Shown: positions 53,025-62,642, counted from the stretch's first letter. The stretch: DNA of 64,000 bases from JANNSX01 sp963741525 (GCA_963741525.1 CAVUIW010000028.1:577770-641769); one strand, 5' to 3'. Numbers and translations are program-made. Notes: generated by a model from the letters alone, not told the origin.

Positions 53025-54472
53025 CGCTCAACGAAAATGCCCAATCCGTTTCGATCGTCCTGCCCCAAGTCGTGCCGCTGGTCGTCGAACTCGACGGCGG
53101 ACTGCTGCGGATCGACTCGCGCCAGGACACGCTTGTCAGCATGGCGCGCCGGCTGCCCGGTTACATCCGCAGGAATCCGGGCGTGTTTTCGGCTGGAGCC
53201 AAGGCCATTCGATCGGCCCTGGCCGAGAAGGCCGCATCCGATGTCGAGACTTGGCCGGTCGATGACGTGGTCGTCAGCTCGCTCGAGAAGCAGGCCGTGT
53301 TGGGGCGCAAGATCGTACTTCTGGCGGAAGCCGATCCCGTCGTCACCGAAGCGGTTGCCGCTCGCTTCCCCTTCATCAGTCAAGTCGTCGCCATTGACGG
53401 CCTCTCGCGAATGACCGAGGAAGCGAAGGCGCGACTGCTTGGCGAAAAATTCCCGGCTGGATTCAACCTTGCCGGCCGTCCCGCAGAAATCGCGGACGCT
53501 CAAGTCCATGCCCGGATTGACGAGGCTGTTCAGTCGCCGCTCGAGAGCCGGGCCGCTAAGCTGTCGGCGCTTGCGCTGCCATCCGCGGCCATCAACCTGC
53601 GTGCGCTGGTCAAGTGCATGCGGCTGCATCAGTGGGCGAAGAATGTCTTGATCTTTCTTCCCGCGGTGCTGGATGGGAAAGCTTCGGACATGGCCGCCTG
53701 GATGGCCGCCGCCGTCGGTTTCATCGCGCTCGGACTCGTGGCCTCGGCGACCTATATCGTGAATGACATCTGGGACCTGGCGGATGACCGGCGCCATTGG
53801 TCGAAGCGCCAGCGGCCGCTTGCGAGCGGCGACGTGCCGATTTCGCATGCCCTTCTGTTGGCCGTCGTGCTGGTGGTCATTGGGTTCGGGTTGGCGGTCG
53901 CCGTCAACTGGAACTCGGTGTTTCTGCTTGGCCTCTACGCCGCCGTTACGCTGAACTACACATTCGGACTGAAGCGTATTCCCATACTCGATGTCATGAT
54001 CCTGGCCGGTCTGTTCACGCTCCGCCTGGGCCTGGGTATGGCGCTTACGCAAGCGAGCTTGTCGCACTGGTTGCTGGTCTTCTCGATGTTCGTGTTCACG
54101 TCTTTGTCGGCAGCAAAGCGGCATACGGAAGTTCGCCGGCAAATCGAGAAGGGTGTGAATGAGAACGGAAGGGGGTATCTGCCCGCCGATCTCCCGCTGA
54201 TACTTGGGTTTGGGCTGGCGTCGATGTTCGCCGCGCTGCTGATTTCGGTGCTCTATCTCATCGAAGACGCGTTTCCGAGCGGGTTTTATTCGAGTCCGGT
54301 CTACCTGTGGTGCGTCCCTATCCTGCTGTCGCTCTTTCTCGGCCGCATCTGGTTGCTCAGCCAGCGCGGCGTGCTCCGGGATGATCCCGTCGAGTTCGCG
54401 GTTTTCGACCGGGTGAGCCTCGTACTCGGAGCGTTGATGGTCATCAGCCTGGTCTTGGCGATCGCGGCGTGA
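53012..54472 (+). CDS. UbiA-family prenyltransferase (DPPR synthase-like) with degenerate HAD domain
   Basis: A 486-residue protein. Residues about 1-180 resemble a HAD phosphatase domain, but the nucleophile motif reads VVELDGGLLR in place of the DxDGT consensus, so it is probably inactive. Residues about 190-486 are a UbiA prenyltransferase with about eight spans. The first Asp-rich motif is YIVNDIWDLADDRRHWSKRQRP and the second region is LKRIPILDVMILAGLFTLRL. This pattern fits decaprenyl-phosphate 5-phosphoribosyltransferase (DPPR synthase), the first step to polyprenyl-P-arabinose, rather than ubiquinone synthesis. The DprE1-like gene downstream supports this. Confidence 0.82.
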   Translation: MVDVTLNENAQSVSIVLPQVVPLVVELDGGLLRIDSRQDTLVSMARRLPGYIRRNPGVFSAGAKAIRSALAEKAASDVETWPVDDVVVSSLEKQAVLGRKIVLLAEADPVVTEAVAARFPFISQVVAIDGLSRMTEEAKARLLGEKFPAGFNLAGRPAEIADAQVHARIDEAVQSPLESRAAKLSALALPSAAINLRALVKCMRLHQWAKNVLIFLPAVLDGKASDMAAWMAAAVGFIALGLVASATYIVNDIWDLADDRRHWSKRQRPLASGDVPISHALLLAVVLVVIGFGLAVAVNWNSVFLLGLYAAVTLNYTFGLKRIPILDVMILAGLFTLRLGLGMALTQASLSHWLLVFSMFVFTSLSAAKRHTEVRRQIEKGVNENGRGYLPADLPLILGFGLASMFAALLISVLYLIEDAFPSGFYSSPVYLWCVPILLSLFLGRIWLLSQRGVLRDDPVEFAVFDRVSLVLGALMVISLVLAIAA

Positions 54473-55908
54473 GTAGAGTCGACGGCACAAGCGGCGGTGG
54501 CGCCATGAGGGCGCAAACAACCCCTATGGCTGCGGCGGATGGCTCAGGGCCCGCGGCCAGAGCTGATCACGCCGTGACTGTTTGGCTTCTCGCCTGGAGT
54601 CTCGTCTTTCTCGCGTTCCATCTCTGGGTCGGCCCGGACGAGCTGCACAAGAGCCACATCGTCCTCGGCCGTCATCTGCTGTTTGGAGAGCCGGCGGCGA
54701 ACCCAGCCCACCCCATGTTCGGCTACGCCATCATCATCGCAGCTCTGGGATCGTGGACGCCGCTGCTGAACACCCTGGTTGGGTTATCGGCATTCTTCCT
54801 TGTATACCGCGCACTGGATCTCGGCCGCGCGCCGCCGTCCCTCATTCTCTATGCGGCAACATTCGCATACGCCGGCATGATCACGAGCTGGAATGATCAT
54901 GCTCTGTGGCTCGGCCTCGTCATGATGTGCCTTGCGATCACGCACCGGTGCGGGACGAAGGGTGTGGTCTTTGGCGCTGTCGCCGGTTTCCTCTGGGGGC
55001 TCGCCTACAACATCCGTCCGGAGACTCTGCTGCTGTTTCCGTTGTTTGTCGTGCTGCAGTTGGCGTTGGAGATGCTCGGCTACGCCGGCCGGCGGACGAT
55101 GTTTCATCTATCGGCCGTTGGGGTCTTCGTTTTGTGCATGATCCCATGGGCGATCTACACCACGAGCACGCTCGGCAAGTACTCCCCTGGGACCACTCAT
55201 AGCTGGTCGGTCGCTTACTACAGCCTCGGTCTGGTGCCCGGCAATGCGTACGGCATTGTCGCCACCGACGAGTGGCTCTACGACAGAGCCGCCGAAATCG
55301 GTGAAGCCTCGCCGTGGTCGGATCGGGCCAACGAGCATTTTCGGGACGAGTTCGTTCGGATCGTTGCGTCCGATCCCGCAATACTATTACGCAAGTTCGC
55401 ATGGGGCATTTTCAAGTTCGCGTCTGGCGGCGTCTATGTCCCGGACTTCAGGTGGCTCGCCGGCAGAGGGCAAGACACTCATCTGCGCTTGAACTACGCG
55501 TCCAGGGATTTGGCGCAGTCCCTCGGGTTGCCGCGGTTCATGTTGAGCCCGGCGCTGCAGAACTTGCCAGAGCCCTCGCCGATCGCTCCGGCGGCCTGGG
55601 AAAAGACGCTGGTCGCCGGATACATCGTTGAAGGTGGCCTGCTGAGGTTGGCGCTCGCAATTCTTCTTCTGCAAGTCGCCGTCATGGCGATCAGACCGGC
55701 AGGTTTGCTGTCGCTGGGACCGATTTTGCCGCTCGCCGTTTCGATGTTCGGGCTGACACTTTTCGTTTCCGCGCTGTTCTTGCCGACCAATCGGATGAGC
55801 ACCGTCCCGTTTGTCCTCGGGGCACTGCTGGTCCAAGCGCGAAATGGCCAATCGATGTCTGCCACACCGCATGCCGCGCAAACATCTTCGAGTTCACCGG
55901 GTGAATGA
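54469..55908 (+). CDS. GT-C-like multi-span membrane glycosyltransferase candidate
   Basis: A 479-residue membrane protein with about ten predicted spans. After the first span an Asp-Glu pair occurs in VGPDELHKSHIVLG, placed as in the first periplasmic loop of GT-C glycosyltransferases. A long soluble-looking loop occupies about residues 240-380. GT-C enzymes use polyprenyl-phosphate sugars, and the flanking UbiA and DprE1-like genes would make polyprenyl-P-arabinose, so an arabinosyltransferase role is plausible (inference). The start is a GTG overlapping the upstream stop; an ATG twelve codons on is possible. Confidence 0.6.
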   Translation: MSRVDGTSGGGAMRAQTTPMAAADGSGPAARADHAVTVWLLAWSLVFLAFHLWVGPDELHKSHIVLGRHLLFGEPAANPAHPMFGYAIIIAALGSWTPLLNTLVGLSAFFLVYRALDLGRAPPSLILYAATFAYAGMITSWNDHALWLGLVMMCLAITHRCGTKGVVFGAVAGFLWGLAYNIRPETLLLFPLFVVLQLALEMLGYAGRRTMFHLSAVGVFVLCMIPWAIYTTSTLGKYSPGTTHSWSVAYYSLGLVPGNAYGIVATDEWLYDRAAEIGEASPWSDRANEHFRDEFVRIVASDPAILLRKFAWGIFKFASGGVYVPDFRWLAGRGQDTHLRLNYASRDLAQSLGLPRFMLSPALQNLPEPSPIAPAAWEKTLVAGYIVEGGLLRLALAILLLQVAVMAIRPAGLLSLGPILPLAVSMFGLTLFVSALFLPTNRMSTVPFVLGALLVQARNGQSMSATPHAAQTSSSSPGE

Positions 55909-55982
55909 TCGCAAACCCCCGGTCCGACTGTGAGTCAAGTCGTCTTGGACCTGGAACACACCCGGCCGCCGTACCAGATCTC

Positions 55983-57239
55983 ATGCACATCCTTCTGCTG
56001 ACCGACAACTTCCCGCCCGAGGTGAATGCCCCGGCTTCGCGGAGCTATGAACATTGCCGCGATTGGGTGAAGCAAGGGCATCGGGTGACAGTCATCACCG
56101 GCGCGCCGAACTTCCCGGCCGGCCGCGTTTACGAAGGTTACAAGAACCGGTTGTGGTCGCGAGAGCAGGTCGATGGGATAGACGTGATCCGGGTCTGGAC
56201 GTTCATCACGGCCAATGCGGGTACCGCGCTCAGAACCCTCGATTTCGCGAGCTTCATGGTGAGCGCGCTGCCCGCTGCGCTTTTCGTAGGGAAGGTCGAC
56301 ATCATCATCGGGACGTCGCCGCAGTTGTTCACGCCCTGCGCCGGACTGGCGGCGGCCGTGCTCAAGCGGCGCCCCTTCGTCTTCGAGCTGCGCGATCTGT
56401 GGCCGGCGTCGATCAGTGCGGTCGGCGCTATCCGGAGCCCCCGACTCTTGTCGTGGCTCGAGCGGCTCGAGATGATGCTCTACCGGAACTCGGATCACAT
56501 CGTCAGTGTTACGCATTCCTTTCGCGACATCCTCGCAGCCAGAGGCATACCGAGGGACAAGATCAGCGTGACCATGAACGGTGTCGATCTGAGCCGCTTC
56601 CAGCCGCGCGCCCGGGACGAAGCGCTCGCCCGCGAGCTGGGCCTCTCCGGCAAGTTCGTCGCCGGCTATGTCGGGACCATCGGCATGGCGCACGGGCTGA
56701 CGACGATCTTGGAGGCGGCCCGGCTCGTCCAGGCCGAGGCCCGGTCCCGCGACATTCACTTCCTGCTGTTGGGTGACGGATCGGAGAAGGAGCGGCTAAA
56801 GGCGCAGTGCGCCGAAGCTGGCATCGGCAACGTGACGTTCCTCGACAGCGTGCCGCGCAGCGAGGTCGCGCGCTATTGGTCGCTGCTCGACGTCGCCATC
56901 GTGCATCTCAAGAAACAGCCGCTGTTCGAAACCGTCATTCCCTCCAAGCTCTTCGAATGCATGGCCATGGGAATTCCGGTTCTGCACGGCGTTGCAGGCG
57001 AATCCGCCAAGCTCGTTGAGCGGGAAGGATTCGGGTTGGTTTTCGAATCCGAGAATGCATCGGCTTTGGCTGAGAGCATTCGCGATCTCGCCGCCGACGC
57101 GAGCCTGCGCCAGAAACTCTCGCGCTGCGGCATCGAATCGGCGCACCGGCACGACAGGTCGCACCTGGCCGGCGAGCTCTTGAAGACCTTGAGCATGGTG
57201 CATGACGCGTTCGGCGAAGCCCGCCTCAAGACCCAGTGA
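55983..57239 (+). CDS. GT4-family glycosyltransferase (WbuB-like)
   Basis: A 418-residue GT-B glycosyltransferase. The N-terminus MHILLLTDNFPPEVNAPASR and PFVFELRDLWPASISAVGAI are hallmarks of the WbuB/fucosaminyl-transferase-like branch. The donor half has GYVGTIGMAHGLTTILEAAR and IPSKLFECMAMGIPVLHGVA with the E-x7-E pattern. An ATG at 55905 overlaps the upstream stop (ATGA) and would add 26 residues; I kept the conserved start. The sugar is unknown. Confidence 0.88.
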   Translation: MHILLLTDNFPPEVNAPASRSYEHCRDWVKQGHRVTVITGAPNFPAGRVYEGYKNRLWSREQVDGIDVIRVWTFITANAGTALRTLDFASFMVSALPAALFVGKVDIIIGTSPQLFTPCAGLAAAVLKRRPFVFELRDLWPASISAVGAIRSPRLLSWLERLEMMLYRNSDHIVSVTHSFRDILAARGIPRDKISVTMNGVDLSRFQPRARDEALARELGLSGKFVAGYVGTIGMAHGLTTILEAARLVQAEARSRDIHFLLLGDGSEKERLKAQCAEAGIGNVTFLDSVPRSEVARYWSLLDVAIVHLKKQPLFETVIPSKLFECMAMGIPVLHGVAGESAKLVEREGFGLVFESENASALAESIRDLAADASLRQKLSRCGIESAHRHDRSHLAGELLKTLSMVHDAFGEARLKTQ

Positions 57240-57311
57240 GCAATGAGGGGACTATTGCTCACCATCCCTCACTCGAAAAGTTCACCCGGCTCACTGTAGG
57301 AGTAGTTTACG

Positions 57312-58586
57312 ATGCCGACCGATAGACGTTTCTCGACCTGCTGCATCATTGGGCTCGGCTATATCGGCCTGCCGACCGCGGTTGTGGTCGCGCGCGCCGG
57401 CATGCGGGTCATCGGCGTCGACGTCAATCGCCGCGTGGTACAGGTGGTCAACTCCGGCCAATCGCCCATCGAGGAGCCGGGACTGCCAGAGGCTATCGCG
57501 GAGCTGGTGGCCACGGGTCGGATCACGGCATCCGCCACGGTTAACCCGGCGGACGTCTTCATCATCGCCGTGCCGACGCCGTTCACTGGCGGATACAAGC
57601 CTGACCTCTCCTATGTCGAGGCGGCGACCAACTCGCTCGCCCCGGTTCTGAAACCAGGCAATCTGGTGATCGTCGAATCGACGATTCCCGTCGGCGCCAC
57701 CGAGCAGGTCGCGCGCTGGATCGCACGCGCGCGGCCTGATCTGACGACCTCGGCTCGCGACAGCAAAGCCGTGCCGGACATTCTCGTCTGCCATTGCCCC
57801 GAGCGCGTGCTGCCGGGGCAGATGCTGAAGGAGCTGGTGGAGAACAACCGGATCATCGGCGGCGTGTGCGCTGCCGGAAGCGAGGCCGGCCGGGACTTCT
57901 ATCAGAGTTTCGTCACGGGCAAGTGCCTGGTGACCGATTCGCGCACCGCCGAGCTGTGCAAGCTCAGCGAGAACTCGTTCCGCGACGTCAACATCGCCTT
58001 CGCCAATGAGCTCGGCGCGATCTGCCAGGATGTCGGCATCAATGTCTGGGAGTTGATCGAGCTCGCCAACCACCATCCGCGGGTCAACATCCTGCAGCCG
58101 GGGCCGGGCGTGGGCGGTCACTGCATCGCCGTCGATCCGTGGTTCATCGTCTCGGCGTTGGGCGACAAGGCCCGGCTCATCCGCGAGGCCCGATGGATCA
58201 ACAGCGCCCAGCCGCGCGCGGTGGTCCGAACGGTGCTGAAGACGATCGAGGACAACAATGCCGAGACGATCGCCTGCTTCGGATTGGCCTACAAGGCGAA
58301 TGTCGGCGACCTGCGCGAGAGCCCGGCGGTCGAGATCGTGAAGCATCTGTCCACCGAGCTCAACATCACGCGGCCGAACGCCCAGATCCTCGTCGTCGAG
58401 CCGCACGCCGACCGGCTGCCGGAGGAAATCGAGCATGCGCGCGCCGTCCGGAAAGTTACGCTCGAAGAGGCCATGGAGGCGGACGCTCTCGTGATGCTCG
58501 TCGATCACAAAATCTTCCGCGACGTGCCGGCTTCCCGCCTCGAAGGCAAGCTCATTGTGGACACGCGCGGCATCTGGCGGCGATAA
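57312..58586 (+). CDS. wecC: UDP-N-acetyl-D-mannosamine dehydrogenase
   Basis: A 424-residue NAD-dependent UDP-sugar 6-dehydrogenase oxidising UDP-ManNAc to UDP-ManNAcA. The nucleotide loop is IIGLGYIGLPTAVVVA. The WecC-specific CHCPERVLPGQMLKELVEN precedes LCKLSENSFRDVNIAFANEL. The catalytic Cys is in GPGVGGHCIAVDPWFIV. It complements wecB at 27465. Spacing of 72 bases to the upstream gene leaves room for a leader. Confidence 0.93.
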   Translation: MPTDRRFSTCCIIGLGYIGLPTAVVVARAGMRVIGVDVNRRVVQVVNSGQSPIEEPGLPEAIAELVATGRITASATVNPADVFIIAVPTPFTGGYKPDLSYVEAATNSLAPVLKPGNLVIVESTIPVGATEQVARWIARARPDLTTSARDSKAVPDILVCHCPERVLPGQMLKELVENNRIIGGVCAAGSEAGRDFYQSFVTGKCLVTDSRTAELCKLSENSFRDVNIAFANELGAICQDVGINVWELIELANHHPRVNILQPGPGVGGHCIAVDPWFIVSALGDKARLIREARWINSAQPRAVVRTVLKTIEDNNAETIACFGLAYKANVGDLRESPAVEIVKHLSTELNITRPNAQILVVEPHADRLPEEIEHARAVRKVTLEEAMEADALVMLVDHKIFRDVPASRLEGKLIVDTRGIWRR

Positions 58587-58606
58587 CGACGGTTCGCGGA
58601 TGCTGC

Positions 58607-59959
58607 ATTGACGGTGGGGAGCGGACCATCAGCCCGATCGGATACACGCGAAGGACTGATGCGCTGTCCTGGGGCCGCGCCGTGCGCACGCCCCAGCTCG
58701 TGGCGGTACCCCGCACGATGGACGAGCTGGCGGATGCATTCGAAAACCCGCCCAATGGATCTCTGCTCGCGGTGGGCGCACGGCGCTCCTATGGCGACTC
58801 GGTGCTCAACACCGATGGCGGCTTGATCGACCTGACGGGGCTCGAACGCATCCTCGAGTTCGATGAAGGACGCCGCGCCGTCCGGGCGCAAGCGGGCCTG
58901 ACACTTGCCGCGCTTCTCCAGCACATCGTGCCGCGGGGCCTGTTCCTGCCCGTGACACCCGGGACGAGCCACGTGACCCTGGGCGGCGCGGTCGCCAACG
59001 ATGTCCATGGCAAGAACCATCATCGCGCCGGCACTTTTGGCCGGCATGTGTGCCGCCTGAAGTTGCTGCGCTCGGATGGCGCGGTCGAGTGCGGCCCCGG
59101 GATCAACGAGGAACTCTTCGCGGCAACCGTCGGCGGTCTAGGGCTGACCGGCGTTATCGAATGGGTCGAGATCGCCCTGCAGCCGATTCCATCCTCGAGT
59201 ATCGACTGCGAGGTCATCCCCTTCGCGACACTCGACGAGTTCTGGCGCCTATCGGCGGAGTCGGAAGCAACTCATGAGCATACCGTTGCCTGGATCGACA
59301 CGCTGGCGCGGGGCCGGGCGTCGGGTCGCGGCCTCTTCTCGCGCGGGAACTGGAGCAGCTCTCCGGGTCTCGTGCCGCATCGGCCGCGCCAATCCGTCAG
59401 CGTTCCGATCGAGCCGCCGGGTTTTCTTCTCAATCGTCACACGGTCGGCGCGTTCAATCGCCTCTATCACCTAGCTCATCGCCGCCAATCCACCCGGACA
59501 AAACCCTACGCGGCGTTTCTCTATCCTCTCGATGCTATCGGCCGGTGGAATCGCCTCTACGGACGCAATGGGTTCTGGCAGTACCAATGCGTGGTTCCCG
59601 CCGCCACCATGCGCGATGCCATTCCGGCGCTTCTCGGTGAAATCTCCACTGACGGCGAAGGATCGTTCCTGGCGGTCCTGAAGACGTGCGGCGCGATTGG
59701 GTCGCCCGGCATGTTGTCCTTTCCGATGTACGGGGCAACACTTGCCGTGGACTTCCGCAATCGTGGCGCACGGACGCTGGCCTTGATGTCGCGCCTGGAT
59801 GCAATCGTCGCGGCCGCGGCTGGCCGGCTCTATGCAGCCAAGGACGGCCGCATTCCCAAGGCCATGTGGGATGCGGGCTACCCTGGGCTCGAAGCGTTCA
59901 CATCCCATATCGACCGGCGCTGCCGCTCCGACTTCTGGCGACGCGTGACAGCGGCCTGA
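58607..59959 (+). CDS. DprE1-like FAD-dependent decaprenylphosphoryl-ribose oxidase
   Basis: About 450 residues of the DprE1 family, which oxidises polyprenyl-P-ribose to the 2-keto intermediate of polyprenyl-P-arabinose. The FAD-binding half has GARRSYGDSVLNTDGGLIDL, FLPVTPGTSHVTLGGAVAND and the near-invariant VHGKNHHRAGTFG, then ATVGGLGLTGVIEWVEIALQ. No ATG, GTG or TTG is in frame between the wecC stop and the conserved region. The annotated start is an ATT at 58607, and an ATC at 58628 is another option; a small indel hiding the real start is also possible. The SDR partner DprE2 is not seen in the window. Confidence 0.85.
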   Translation: MDGGERTISPIGYTRRTDALSWGRAVRTPQLVAVPRTMDELADAFENPPNGSLLAVGARRSYGDSVLNTDGGLIDLTGLERILEFDEGRRAVRAQAGLTLAALLQHIVPRGLFLPVTPGTSHVTLGGAVANDVHGKNHHRAGTFGRHVCRLKLLRSDGAVECGPGINEELFAATVGGLGLTGVIEWVEIALQPIPSSSIDCEVIPFATLDEFWRLSAESEATHEHTVAWIDTLARGRASGRGLFSRGNWSSSPGLVPHRPRQSVSVPIEPPGFLLNRHTVGAFNRLYHLAHRRQSTRTKPYAAFLYPLDAIGRWNRLYGRNGFWQYQCVVPAATMRDAIPALLGEISTDGEGSFLAVLKTCGAIGSPGMLSFPMYGATLAVDFRNRGARTLALMSRLDAIVAAAAGRLYAAKDGRIPKAMWDAGYPGLEAFTSHIDRRCRSDFWRRVTAA

Positions 59960-60119
59960 TCGAGCCGCCGATCTTCGATCGCGCCGGATCGGTCAATTAG
60001 GCCGGAGCCACGGCGCGCGGCCATTAAGTGTGAATTCGAATGGACGCTCCGTACGCTGGCGCCGTGTTGAATCCGACAGGTGCGTCGCCTATCATCGTCA
60101 AGTGGAAGTGGAGTTGCGC

Positions 60120-61370
60120 GTGACGACGATGGATAATCGGCAGGGCACAGGCGTTTTGGCCAGGCTCGCCTTGTTTTTCCTTGTGCTCATTGCGATGACT
60201 TTCAATCCAGGCATCGCTCGCTCACAGTCGGTGGAGCCGCAGCCCTACAGGCTCGCGCCAGGCGACCGGATTTCTCTCGTCGTCATCGGGCAGACCGAGC
60301 TCTCCGGGACGCTCCCCGTCGACAACAACGGAGAGATCCTGGTTCCGCTGCTCGGATCGATCAAGGTTTCGAGCGACACGCTGGCCGAATGCCAGGCGAA
60401 GATTCTCAGCGGTCTGTCGCAAGGCTTTTTGAGAGAACCCTCCATCTTCGTAAGCCTCGCCGAGGCGCGACCCGTCCATGTGCTTGGCGACGTGCGCAAC
60501 CCCGGCACCTTCGCCTTTCGCTTCGGCAGCATCGTCAAGAGCGCCATCGCCAATGCTGGGGGAATCGGCATTGGCCTCAAGACCGATACGGGCCTCGCGG
60601 AATACTTGGCTGCCGACGAGCGCGTGCGCGTGTTGCAGGCGACGAAGGACAGGAGCCTCCTGCGCAAGTCGCGGATCGAGGCACAACTGGCCGGGAAGCG
60701 AGCATTCGCCGTTCCCTCCGAGGCGAGCCCCGACACCGACCTGAAGTCCGCCATCGCCGAAGAGCAGCAGATGCTGGACATGGCCGTCGAGAGCCTGGAG
60801 ACGCAGCGGAAACTTCTGGAAGATCAACGCCCGCTCATGGCCGGAGAATCCAAGGCGCTCGATGGCCAGATCGCCGCTCAGCAAGAGCAGATCGGTTTGC
60901 TCAAAACCGAGGTGCGCGCCATATCCGCCTTGAAGAACAAGGGGCTCGCGCGATCCAATTCCCTGCTTGAGCTCGGACTCAATCTGTCGACCAAGGAAAG
61001 CGACTTGTGGAAACTGACGGCCGACCGGTCGCGCCTCCAGCTCGTCATGAACGACTTGAACAGCAGGATTGCCCAAGTCGACCAGAATTTCCGGAGCCAG
61101 CTCCTCATCGAGTTGAGTGCCGTGCAGAAGACACTGTTCGAGACCGATATCGCTCTGCCGTCCGCGATCGTACAGCGCGCGAACCGGCAGAAGATAATCG
61201 GCCGCGCCTTCGACAAGCAGCTGGCTTACGAGATCAAGGTCACGCGCGTCGGCACCAATGATGTCGAGACTTTCATCGCTTCCGAGATGACGAGGCTGGA
61301 GCCTGGAGACATCGTCGAGATAAGCATCGCGATCGAGGACGCTCAGTCGATCGAGGCCGTCGGCCAATGA
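60120..61370 (+). CDS. Outer-membrane polysaccharide export protein (OPX, ExoF-like)
   Basis: A 416-residue exported protein. A signal peptide (LARLALFFLVLIAMTFNPGI, then ARSQS) leads into a Poly_export domain (PYRLAPGDRISLVVIGQTEL, then PVDNNGEILVPLLGSI) and an SLBB-like domain (RPVHVLGDVRNPGTFAFRFG). Residues about 200-340 form a long coiled coil of the ExoF type. The GTG at 60120 is chosen because GGAG lies six bases before it; an ATG three codons later is an alternative. The chain-length gene overlaps its stop (ATGA). Promoter elements in the 160-base gap before it are not clear. Confidence 0.87.
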   Translation: MTTMDNRQGTGVLARLALFFLVLIAMTFNPGIARSQSVEPQPYRLAPGDRISLVVIGQTELSGTLPVDNNGEILVPLLGSIKVSSDTLAECQAKILSGLSQGFLREPSIFVSLAEARPVHVLGDVRNPGTFAFRFGSIVKSAIANAGGIGIGLKTDTGLAEYLAADERVRVLQATKDRSLLRKSRIEAQLAGKRAFAVPSEASPDTDLKSAIAEEQQMLDMAVESLETQRKLLEDQRPLMAGESKALDGQIAAQQEQIGLLKTEVRAISALKNKGLARSNSLLELGLNLSTKESDLWKLTADRSRLQLVMNDLNSRIAQVDQNFRSQLLIELSAVQKTLFETDIALPSAIVQRANRQKIIGRAFDKQLAYEIKVTRVGTNDVETFIASEMTRLEPGDIVEISIAIEDAQSIEAVGQ

Positions 61371-62392
61371 CTTTGATGCCAGGTCGAAAAGATCCTGAGA
61401 TTTATACCGTTGAGCGGGCAGCCGTCGGCGTCGCGCCGGTAAGTGCACCGGCCCCGAGCGACGGCACACCCGTAAGCGCCGAGCTCACCCGGCTCATCGA
61501 GCTCTTGACGGTCGGCTGGTCCTATCGCGGGACGATCGCCCTGTTGACGGCGATCGGGCTCTGCCTCGGCTGGCTCGTCTCGGTCGCGATGGGGCCCACC
61601 TATACGGCGGTCGCGGTCCTCAGGCCCAATCTGTTGTCCGACGCACCCGAGAAAGGCAGCCAAGCCCCCAATCTCGATGCAAACTACCTCGTAGCAAGCG
61701 AGATCGAGCTGATCACATCCCAACCCCTTGCGCCGGCTTTCGCCGCCAAACTCAATCAGGAGTATCCGGCCAATCGCAATGACCGGTCATTTCTCGCGCC
61801 GGTCATGCAGTCGATCTCTGCCGTCAAGGATTTCCTCAGGTGCTCGATATCAAGTGTCAAAGGGAGTTCGCCATCGGGCCAAACGCCGGGAGATCAGCAA
61901 GAGGCGTCCTGCCCGGGCGCCAGCGACCCGGCTGCGATCGACGACATCAAGCTGCGCGTCGAGCCGCTCAGCCGCACCTATCTGATCGAGGTGACCCTCA
62001 AAGCGTCGACGGCGGAGAGAGCGGCGGCCTTTGCCAATGCCGTCGCCAGTCAATATGCGCGGAACATACAATTGAAACAGGCGCGAGCCCGGATCGCGGG
62101 GTCGGAGCAGGCGCTTGCCGGACTGCTCGCCACCTATGGTGACCGCCACCCGCTGGTCCGGCGGGCGCGCGTGGAACTCGAGCTATTGCGACAGAACATC
62201 GAAACGTTTGCGGCGATGCCGACATCCGTCAGCGAGAAGGATCTGATCGGCGGCGACATCGTCGTGCCGGCGCGAGCGGCCTCGCTCAGTGCCAACTCGC
62301 GCTACAAGACGATAGCGGCCTGGGCTCTTCTCGGGTTGATCGCCGCACTCGGCTTCGTGCTCTTCAAGGAACGTAACAGGCTGCTGGTTTAG
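61367..62392 (+). CDS. Wzz-type polysaccharide chain-length regulator
   Basis: A 341-residue polysaccharide co-polymerase. A first span (GTIALLTAIGLCLGWLVSVA) is followed by the periplasmic Wzz domain (TYTAVAVLRPNLLSD) and a helical region (FANAVASQYARNIQLKQARA). A closing span (TIAAWALLGLIAALGFVLF) has only a short tail after it. No BY-kinase domain is fused, so a separate kinase, or none, is used. It overlaps the OPX gene by four bases. Confidence 0.85.
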   Translation: MTLMPGRKDPEIYTVERAAVGVAPVSAPAPSDGTPVSAELTRLIELLTVGWSYRGTIALLTAIGLCLGWLVSVAMGPTYTAVAVLRPNLLSDAPEKGSQAPNLDANYLVASEIELITSQPLAPAFAAKLNQEYPANRNDRSFLAPVMQSISAVKDFLRCSISSVKGSSPSGQTPGDQQEASCPGASDPAAIDDIKLRVEPLSRTYLIEVTLKASTAERAAAFANAVASQYARNIQLKQARARIAGSEQALAGLLATYGDRHPLVRRARVELELLRQNIETFAAMPTSVSEKDLIGGDIVVPARAASLSANSRYKTIAAWALLGLIAALGFVLFKERNRLLV

Positions 62393-62642
62393 TCGAGGCA
62401 CTTCGGCCCGGTGTCTGAAGTAGATCGGCTACATCGATTGATGCCGGCGATCGCCTCAGCACCCGTTCAAAGCCTGCGGGTTGCCTCCATGAGCCACCAT
62501 GATCGTTTGGCGTTCATGACCAACGTCATCAAACCGTAGTTCAATCCATAGTGGTGCGGCACTGACAATCGGTGTCGGTCCGGCTGCCGTACGCGCCCGG
62601 CAACCAGTGTTGCGCTTCGAAAAATCCATGGAGTAACGTGTA

